Source: Candidatus Sulfopaludibacter sp. SbA3 (GTDB lineage: Bacteria; Acidobacteriota; Terriglobia; Bryobacterales; Bryobacteraceae). From it: 6,252 nucleotides of DNA. Of the stretch, positions 1-6,252 are shown piece by piece. The notes beneath the pieces are model-generated. The model was given only the letters and a program-made list of their open reading frames with translations, made no database searches and was not told the origin of the DNA. The stretch is taken from NCBI GenBank assembly GCA_900290315.1, contig OKRF01000078.1, positions 1-6,252 of the forward strand, written 5' to 3'. The position numbers were made by a program, and so were the translations under genes. Every line of letters starts with the position of its first letter. Within the stretch, counting starts at the first letter, position 1.

Positions 1-432
1 GCCGCCATCCAGATACTGCTGTCCCCACGCCCAGCCGCTATCCAGTGTGGAAGGACCCGAGAACCAGCCCACCGGCGAAGTGTGCTGCAGCTGGACAGTA
101 GGCGCCAGCTTGAACACGGGACTGTTTTCGAAGAACACGTCCACCTGCTTCGGCATGCCGTAAGCCAGGGGATTGGTGTTGTCGACGTTCATCCTCATCA
201 GCGAGCCCGGAATATAGAACTTCTCTGCTGGGAGAGCGTGCTCCTTCCCATCGGCGCCCATCTCAGTCAGGAAGCTCTTCACGGGCAGCTTGAAGGATTC
301 TGCAATGGCGGTGGAACTTCCAATGGTGACGATCGTTCCGCCCAGTTCCACGAACTTCTTGAGCTGCGGCATAGTCTTGTCTTCCGTGACGCTGCCGGTC
401 CATCCCTTATACTCATCGGGAATCGTCTCCGC

Positions 433-498
433 GCCTCCGCGCCCTCCACGACCGCCGCCGCCTCCGCCTCCGCGTCCACCGAAGCCGCCCTGGCCGCG
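433..498. repeat. Low-complexity CCGCC-rich tract coding for a Gly/Arg-rich insert
   Basis: On the minus strand this encodes RGQGGFGGRGG followed by a run of Gly and then RGGRGG. It is a flexible insert within the C-terminal half of the M14 protein, before AETIPDEYKGW. The plus strand shows repeated CCGCC/CCTCC triplets, a sequence type prone to slippage. Confidence 0.8.
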
Positions 499-632
499 AA
501 TGGCGCCGCCTACGAAAACCAGCACGTCGAACTTACTCTTCAGGTCGCCCGCGTCGAGAGTCTGCGGATACACCACCGAAAACGGCATTTCATACTGCTC
601 GAACAGCCACTTGGTCCAGCCGGCGGGCATCA

Positions 633-680
633 GGCCGCCGTAACTGTCGTACAGTCGGCCGCCGTAACTGTCGTACAGTC
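633..680. repeat. Perfect 24-bp direct tandem duplication (2 copies) inside the M14 gene
   Basis: Bases 633-656 and 657-680 are identical. On the minus strand each unit encodes LYDSYGG plus one residue, so the protein reads IGLYDSYGGRLYDSYGGLMPAG. Related proteins, as I recall them, have the GLYD-YGG-MP-GW motif once. The duplication keeps the frame and looks recent because the copies do not differ. Confidence 0.95.
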
Positions 681-1386
681 CGATGCGAATCGGCTTGAGC
701 TTCAACGCATCACCCGCGGGCTTTGCCGCCATGGCGTGGACCGGCACGCCCAGTTCCTTGGCGCTCTTCTCCAGAACCGAGCGCGCCGATGCCGATGCCG
801 GCACCCAGATGGCCCCGGTACCCAGATCCTGCCCATCCGCCGACATTTCCTTCTTCAGCCAATACACGTCGCAATTCGCCTTCAACAAGCGGTTGGTGAG
901 CACGAATGAATTGTTGATCTGGTGGCTGATCAGATAACCCGCCGGATTGGCCGGTCCCTGGATCGAACTCGCCGGCGGCGGCAGCAGGCCGGTGATCTTC
1001 GTGAACGGCCCGCTGAAATCGTCCAGAATACGCTCGAACTGCACGCCCATCTGGAACGCCAGCGTCCATCCCGTGATGTCGTAGGGCCGATTCGGCGGAC
1101 CACCCGGATAGCGGAAATCGTTGGGATGATCCTGCGGCTCGAACATATCCATCACGTGCGGACGGAATGCCTGCGCCGTCTTGACCACATACGATCCCGC
1201 GGGATACGTCTTGCCATTCACGGGAAACGCCGCCGTGGCCTTCATGATGGTGATGCCGTTCTTCAGCAGGGCGTTGACGAACTCCGTCGCCGTGGCGAAA
1301 TCGGCCTGATCGGCGGGAATAATGTATCCCCGCGGATCGCGCTTCTTGGGGTCGTGCAGAACGGTATTGTACAGCTCCATGGAAAC

Positions 1387-1524
1387 ACCGCGCCCGCCGA
1401 AACCTCCGCCGCCGCCGGGAACATCGCCGCCGGGTACGGCATCGCCGCCCGCCGCAACTGCTGCGCCGCCGCCGCGCCCTCCCCGGCCGCCGCGTCCACC
1501 ACCGCCCCCGCCGCCCGCTGCCGC
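1387..1524. repeat. Longer CCGCC-rich tract coding for a second Gly/Arg/Ala-rich insert
   Basis: On the minus strand the codons after AASAAEIAAA encode a Gly run, RGGRGGRGGG, AAVAAGGDAVPGGDVP and GGGGGFGGRG. It is a low-complexity linker of about 45 residues between two conserved parts of the M14 protein. The repeated GGC/GGN codons give strong compositional bias and create several long spurious ORFs in other frames. Confidence 0.8.
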
Positions 1525-1790
1525 AATTTCGGCTGCCGAGGCCGCTTCCAGTGCATCGATTTTCTTCGGCGTGATTGTCCAGTAATCCTTGCTGCCCTTT
1601 TCGATGGAGTTCATCCCCATGCGATAGATGTTGTACAGCCACGTTTCGCGATAGCGCGAGGCCAGGTCCAGAATGGCGCGATTGTTGGTGACTTCGTATT
1701 CAATCGACTGCCGGTAGTGCCACGGACCCGGCGTCACCGGCATGGGCCAATCGCCCTGCGGCAACTGCTTGCTGGGAACCACCGGGATGT

Positions 1791-2120
1791 TCATCGGCGT
1801 CGGGTCGCAATGCCGATCATGTTGTGGAAGTACGTCACCGTGCGCAATCCGCCGTTCCACCACGTGGAGTAATTCGCGCCGCTGCGCATCGCACTGCCGC
1901 CCTTGCCTTCGGCCACCAGCCGGCTATGCATCGCCGTCCCCACCATCTCGATTCCGAGCGGAACCAGCGGATCGAAATTGTAATTGAACGGATCGCGGAA
2001 CGGCGGCATGAAGATTACCGCGCCCGCCGGCCCCGTCTGATGGTGGTTGTACATGATCTGCGGAAACCACTCGATGAACAGTTGCCGGTTCATGTTGGTG
2101 GTCTCTTTCATGTTGGACAT
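1791..2120 (-). pseudogene. Middle fragment of the M14 peptidase, after the in-frame stop
   Basis: This continues the same frame as the N-terminal fragment directly after the TAA, starting MSNMKETTNMN. It contains NHHQTGPAG, the expected site of the third zinc-binding histidine, then MPPFRDPFNYNFDPLVP, which fits the M14 core of this family. After FHNMIGI the frame slips into ATRRR and a TGA at 1791-1793, while the neighbouring frame carries on with DPTPMNIPVVP. It has no signal peptide or Shine-Dalgarno sequence of its own. The TAAATG arrangement could in principle allow reinitiation, but the product would still end at the frameshift, so I regard it as a gene fragment. Confidence 0.8.
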
Positions 2121-2777
2121 TTAGAAGTCGCGATTGTCGTCGTGCCCCACGTACTTGGCGTAGAGCCGCGGCAGCCCGCCGTTGCGCCGCTGCTCCGGCG
2201 GCTTCAACGGCGCGTTGGGATTTTCCGATCCGCGCATGTACCAGTTGGCCACCAGGTCCTGCCCGTCCGGATTGGCCTGCACGAAGAGCGCGATGTCGTC
2301 ATTCAGGAATCGCATCGTCTCCGGGTCCGTCCGGCTCACCATCTGGTAGACCATCTCCATGAGCTGCTGCGACCCCACCGTTTCGGTGGCATGCAGCCCA
2401 CCGTCGATCCAGACAACGGCCTTGCCCTGCCGCGCCAGTTCATGCGCCTGATCGTCGGTCAATCCCTCGGCGTGCGCCAGACGCTGCGAGATCTGCTTGT
2501 ACTTCTCCAGATTCCTGATGTTGTCCGGCGAGCTGATGATGGCCATCCACTGGTCGCGGCCCTCTTCGGTCTTGCCAATGCTCACCAGCTTCATCCGATC
2601 GCTCTCACTGGCCAGTTTCTTCCAGTAGGTTTCGAGCTGGGCATAGTTCGCCATCTGGTAGTCGTCGCCCAGGTTGAACCCCAGCGCATCCTTGGGAGGA
2701 GTGATCTTCGGAGCCGTCTGGGCGGCCAGGGAGGCGCACAAAACCAACGCCAGCGAGAGAGACAGTCGTGACTTCAT
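2121..2777 (-). CDS. N-terminal fragment of the M14 peptidase (218 aa, ends at premature TAA)
   Basis: This is the only segment with a proper N-terminus. MKSR followed by a hydrophobic stretch (LSLSLALVLCASLAA) is a signal peptide, probably cleaved near residues 19-23; LVLC is not a good lipobox because residue -1 is Leu. Zinc ligands H129 and E132 are in HATE, NPDG is at 169-172, and GHDDNRDF closes the fragment at residue 218. The third zinc histidine and the usual catalytic Glu region lie beyond the stop, so this product alone should be inactive. The start ATG (2775-2777) has no clear Shine-Dalgarno sequence, but no better start lies close to the signal peptide. The next codon after TAA is ATG in the same frame, so a plain gene caller would report two adjacent ORFs. 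Confidence 0.8.
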   Translation of the reverse strand: MKSRLSLSLALVLCASLAAQTAPKITPPKDALGFNLGDDYQMANYAQLETYWKKLASESDRMKLVSIGKTEEGRDQWMAIISSPDNIRNLEKYKQISQRLAHAEGLTDDQAHELARQGKAVVWIDGGLHATETVGSQQLMEMVYQMVSRTDPETMRFLNDDIALFVQANPDGQDLVANWYMRGSENPNAPLKPPEQRRNGGLPRLYAKYVGHDDNRDF

Positions 2778-3005
2778 ATGAGTGAGAGTTTACTACAGTG
2801 GGGCAAGCCTCCAGGCCGATTCGGTAACGCCGGCTGTCTGGCCGCCGGTGCCTTCGCCTCGTTTTGGCTGAAAAGCACCACCGGCGGTGAATTCGGGCCA
2901 CCACCAGGAACGCCGCAAATCTATATTTATCAGTCGCTTGAGTCCTTTGTTAATTTGGCGAAACAGATGCACTGTCTGAATACGTCGAATTGTATGAGGC
3001 AGCCT
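2778..3005. promoter_or_regulatory. Divergent intergenic region with an AT-rich patch, probable promoter region
   Basis: This 228-bp region separates the start codons of the minus-strand M14 gene and the plus-strand gene at 3006. Its only AT-rich stretch is about 2918-2968, in otherwise GC-rich DNA. On the plus strand TATATT (2922-2927) resembles a -10 element but has no matching -35. On the minus strand TTAACA (complement of 2948-2953) and GATAAA (complement of 2926-2931), 16 bp apart, form a weak sigma-70-like pair that would give a leader of about 140 nt. I see no operator, riboswitch or terminator here. Confidence 0.35.
2996..2999 (+). promoter_or_regulatory. Shine-Dalgarno GAGG that fixes the start at 3006
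   Basis: GAGG lies 6 nt before the ATG at 3006. The alternative in-frame ATG at 2994 overlaps this motif and has no Shine-Dalgarno sequence of its own. The start at 3006 also places a normal signal peptide at the N-terminus. Confidence 0.6.
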
Positions 3006-4022
3006 ATGAGATTACCCAACTTCAACAAGCGTTTTTCCGGTATTTTGGTGTTTTTGGCTGCGTCCGGCCTGGTCCTGGCGCAACAAAATGCCCCGAGCGG
3101 CACTTGGCGCCGCCTGGGCGATGCGCCGGGCGCCCAGCAGCCACAGGATCAGCAGCAGGACCCGTCCCAACCCGTCGCCCGCAGCGATGAATTCGGGCAA
3201 GCCAACCCTAACGCCCCGCAGGCGAACGACAGACCCGCGCGGCCCGCGTACGGCCTTCCGCCCCAAGTGACTGTGAAGCCGAACACGTATATTACGGTGC
3301 GCATCAACCAACCCCTCTCCTCCGATCACAACCAGGTGGGGGACACCTTCTCAGCGACGCTCATGCAGCCGCTGGTAGCTGAAGGTGTGGTGGTGGCCCA
3401 GCGCGGCCAGACGGTGTATGGGCGCGTGGCAGTGGCGGAGAAGGCCCATTCGGGCAAGGATTCCAAGCTCGGGCTGGAACTGACCAGCGTCACTCTGGCG
3501 GACGGCACGCAGGAGCCGATCCAATCCCAACTGGTGGCCCAGCAGGGTCCCAAGACTCCCGGTTCGGTAGAGGCCGGAACCATCGTGGGCACCACAGCGG
3601 TGGGCGCCGCAGTCGGCGGAATCGCCGCGGGCGGTACAGGCGCGGGCATCGGCGCAGGCGCGGGCGCGGCGGCCGGCATCATTGGCGTGCTGATGACCCA
3701 CAACCACGAAACCCGCATCTATCCGGAATCGGTCCTGAGTTTCCAGGTGATGTCGCCGGTCACTGTATCGACCGCGAACGCTCCCCAGGCCTTCCGGTTT
3801 GTCGGTCCGGAAGATTACGACCGGCCCACCATGCAATATTCCACCCGGCCTGGGGGACCTGCTCCGGCGCCGGCGCCCGGCTATTACTATGGCCCGGGCT
3901 ACTATCCTCCCTACTATGGATACGGCTACGGTTACCCCTACTACTGGGGTCCATCGGTAGTGATCGGCGGCGGCTGGGGCGGGGGTTGGGGCTACCACGG
4001 CGGCTTCCGCCGCTGGCGGTAA
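3006..4022 (+). CDS. Secreted protein of unknown function with glycine zipper and Tyr/Gly-rich tail (338 aa)
   Basis: Function unknown. Residues 1-25 are a signal peptide (MRLPNFNKRF, a hydrophobic core, cleavage likely after VLA at 25). Residues 26-85 are Gln/Pro-rich and probably disordered. Residues 86-180 form the conserved-looking domain: VTVKPNTYITVRINQPLSS, GDTFSATL, VVAQRGQTVYGRV and LTSVTLADGTQEPIQSQL, a beta-rich pattern. Residues 194-228 are a Gly/Ala zipper (GTTAVGAAVGGIAAGG to GAGAGAAAGIIGVL) that could pack as a membrane or oligomer helix pair. Residues 235-268 (RIYPESVLSFQVMSPVTV) return to beta-type sequence. Residues 283-338 are Pro/Tyr/Gly-rich (PPYYGYGYGYPYYWGP) and end in a basic FRRWR. 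I recall similar uncharacterised proteins in Acidobacteriota. The frame is open back to 2778, but that extension buries the signal peptide. An envelope location is an inference. Confidence 0.85.
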   Translation: MRLPNFNKRFSGILVFLAASGLVLAQQNAPSGTWRRLGDAPGAQQPQDQQQDPSQPVARSDEFGQANPNAPQANDRPARPAYGLPPQVTVKPNTYITVRINQPLSSDHNQVGDTFSATLMQPLVAEGVVVAQRGQTVYGRVAVAEKAHSGKDSKLGLELTSVTLADGTQEPIQSQLVAQQGPKTPGSVEAGTIVGTTAVGAAVGGIAAGGTGAGIGAGAGAAAGIIGVLMTHNHETRIYPESVLSFQVMSPVTVSTANAPQAFRFVGPEDYDRPTMQYSTRPGGPAPAPAPGYYYGPGYYPPYYGYGYGYPYYWGPSVVIGGGWGGGWGYHGGFRRWR

Positions 4023-4027
4023 GAGTT

Positions 4028-4245
4028 TCATAATCCTGGCGAGCGCCAGATGGCAAAGATCATTCCCTGGGGATCCTTGAGCACCGCCATCTGGTCGCCG
4101 CCGGGGAGCGCTGTGGCCGGAATGAGCACGCGCGCTCCCAGTTCCTGGGCCTTGGCGCCGGCCAGATTCCTCCCTGGATTCCCCGCTTTGATCCCGTGTC
4201 AATTTCCCGATAGCCGAGTGGATTGCCGGCATTCACCTTCCGCAC
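4028..4245 (-). pseudogene. Remnant of a VOC (glyoxalase/bleomycin-resistance fold) protein
   Basis: Two minus-strand frames carry successive parts of one VOC-type protein. One frame (about 4236-4153) reads VNAGNPLGYREIDTGSKRG then IQGGIWPAP, like the first beta-alpha-beta half where a GI-GGI motif is common. The next frame (about 4156 to the TGA at 4028-4030) reads AKAQELGARVLIPATALPGG then MAVLKDPQGMIFAIWRSPGL, the classic C-terminal half with a DPQG turn and natural-looking end. The usual FYVEVDDV-like stretch between them is missing, suggesting an internal deletion with a frame change near 4153-4165, within the palindrome-like GGCCGGCGCC. The N-terminal ~30 residues are also absent, replaced upstream by a sialidase-like scrap. 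No intact product can be made. Family assignment is by recalled motifs, strongest for the C-terminal part. Confidence 0.7.
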
Positions 4246-4325
4246 ACCAGCAAGTCGCCATTGGGCAACTCCACAATGGACGACGAGTGATTGTGCCAGT
4301 GCTCCGAGCCGCCGCCGCTACCCAC
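4233..4325 (-). pseudogene. Remnant resembling the N-terminus of a sialidase/BNR-repeat protein
   Basis: In a third minus-strand frame, 4325 down to the TGA at 4233-4235 reads VGSGGGSEHW then HNHSSSIVELPNGDLLVCGR. The HSSSIVELPNGDLL pattern is typical of the first blade of secreted sialidase-like (BNR/Asp-box) proteins, where Leu-Pro-Asn-Gly-Asp marks the first strand. The match stops abruptly where VOC-like sequence begins in another frame. Upstream the frame is open to 4409 and has an ATG at 4362-4364, but the residues there (MGVPPAKLHEESA) do not look like a signal peptide. A fragment of only about 30 recognisable residues cannot be functional. The family call is moderate. Confidence 0.5.
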
Positions 4326-4401
4326 CGCCGATTCTTCATGAAGTTTCGCGGGCGGAACGCCCATCCCAACAGGCGGCGAAGGGCGATCGTCTGTCTCACT
4401 G

Positions 4402-4410
4402 TGGGATAAT
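4402..4410 (+). promoter_or_regulatory. Extended -10 promoter element for lepA
   Basis: TGGGATAAT (4402-4410) fits the extended -10 pattern TGnTATAAT with one mismatch. No good -35 hexamer lies 16-18 bp upstream, which an extended -10 can tolerate. Transcription would start near 4417, leaving a leader of about 16 nt before the lepA ATG. The only purine-rich stretch, AAGAGAG (4412-4418), is 14 nt from the ATG and a weak Shine-Dalgarno candidate. Confidence 0.45.
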
Positions 4411-4432
4411 CAAGAGAGTCTACCCCCACAGC

Positions 4433-6244
<1,812 letters not shown>

Positions 6245-6252
6245 GGCGTCGG

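Larger units (their letters stand above)
1..1806 (-). pseudogene. C-terminal segment of the M14 peptidase (open to the left edge)
   Basis: From about 1806 down to 1 the minus strand is open in one frame with no stop: I checked every codon for TTA, CTA and TCA on the plus strand. The reading begins DPTPMNIPVVPSKQLP and continues through WHYRQSIEYEV, LYNIYRMGMNSIEKGSKDYW, a first Gly/Arg-rich insert, GYIIPADQADF, GYLISHQINNSFVLTNRLL, KPIRIGLYDSYGG, WLFEQYEMPFSVVYPQ, LKSKFDVLVFVGG, a second Gly/Arg-rich insert and finally GWAWGQQYLDGG. This is the non-catalytic C-terminal half of these proteins. It lies one frame away from the middle fragment and lacks a credible start of its own. It continues outside the window. 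Confidence 0.8.
1..2777 (-). pseudogene. Secreted M14-family zinc carboxypeptidase-like protein, disrupted and cut by the left window edge
   Basis: Read from 2777 towards 1, this is one M14 metallopeptidase-like gene. Such proteins are exported zinc enzymes that remove residues from peptides; the true substrate is unknown. Visible features are a signal peptide, zinc motif HATE (residues 129-132), NPDG (169-172), the NR-containing motif GHDDNRDF (211-218), then NHHQTG with the probable third zinc histidine, followed by a long C-terminal half ending in an SGWAWGQQYLDGG-like segment at the window edge. The frame is broken by TAA at 2121-2123 and by a net -1 shift near 1795-1815, and an eight-residue tandem duplication is present. 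No single product can carry all the zinc ligands and the C-terminal half without two corrections. Family members of this kind are about 900-1000 residues, so only a short tail should lie outside. Calling it a pseudogene is an inference; sequencing or assembly error could mimic the lesions. Confidence 0.85.

Noticed and set aside
710..1642. Minus-strand 310-residue ORF
   Set aside because: It is in the wrong frame of the M14 C-terminal segment. Its Arg-rich composition is an artefact of the Gly-codon tracts, and the neighbouring frame matches the family.
1791..2123. Programmed recoding (stop readthrough plus frameshift) in the M14 gene
   Set aside because: There is no slippery site, no clear downstream structure, and two unrelated events would be needed. 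Mutation or sequencing error is simpler.
82..2771. Long plus-strand ORFs over the M14 gene (for example 82-909, 922-1872, 1824-2771)
   Set aside because: They run in or near the antisense register of the M14 coding frame and show Arg/His/Pro-rich, family-less translations typical of GC-rich shadow frames.
2778..3005. In-frame upstream extension of the secreted-protein gene to an ATG at 2778
   Set aside because: It would abut the divergent M14 start codon and place the signal peptide at residue 77. A Shine-Dalgarno supports 3006.
4000..4013. Hairpin GCGGC-TTCC-GCCGC as a terminator of the secreted-protein gene
   Set aside because: The 5-bp stem lies inside the coding sequence and no T-tract follows it.
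3351..4232. Minus-strand 293-residue ORF opposite the secreted-protein gene
   Set aside because: It is antisense to a gene with a signal peptide and a clear domain pattern, and its own translation is low-complexity with no motif.
4223..4432. In-frame upstream extension of lepA giving a 673-residue protein
   Set aside because: The 70 extra residues do not resemble LepA and lie antisense to VOC and sialidase remnants. The family starts at MDREFIRNFS-like sequence at 4433.

Overview
The window looks like a GC-rich bacterial chromosome segment, most likely from Acidobacteriota of the Solibacteres/Bryobacterales type. That placement is an inference. It rests on two proteins I recognise as typical of that group: a large secreted M14-family peptidase with Gly/Arg-rich inserts, and a secreted protein of unknown function with a glycine zipper and a Tyr/Gly-rich tail. 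Only the last gene, lepA, is universal. I see no rRNA, tRNA, CRISPR array, insertion sequence or phage gene.

Layout. Positions 1-2777 (minus strand) hold one M14 carboxypeptidase-like gene that runs off the left edge and is broken. An in-frame TAA (2121-2123) sits between the NRDF motif and the third zinc ligand. A net -1 frameshift lies near 1795-1815. A perfect 24-bp tandem duplication (633-680) adds eight residues. Once these are accounted for, about 920 codons read continuously as one family member. Positions 2778-3005 are a divergent intergenic region with an AT-rich patch. Positions 3006-4022 (plus) encode the 338-residue secreted protein of unknown function. Positions 4433-6244 (plus) encode an apparently intact 603-residue LepA (EF-4) GTPase.

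The 410-bp gap between those two plus-strand genes (4023-4432) is not empty. Read on the minus strand, it holds a scrap of a sialidase/BNR-type N-terminus joined to a VOC (glyoxalase/bleomycin-resistance fold) protein. The VOC piece lacks its N-terminus and seems to have lost a central segment. The three pieces lie in three different frames, so this is a small gene graveyard. The likely lepA promoter, an extended -10 element, lies just beyond it.

No multi-gene system is visible. The genes do not form a pathway: a translation factor, an envelope or secreted protein of unknown role, and decayed secreted-enzyme genes. The main story is gene decay on the minus strand beside intact plus-strand genes. 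Draft-assembly error is the main alternative for the M14 lesions.
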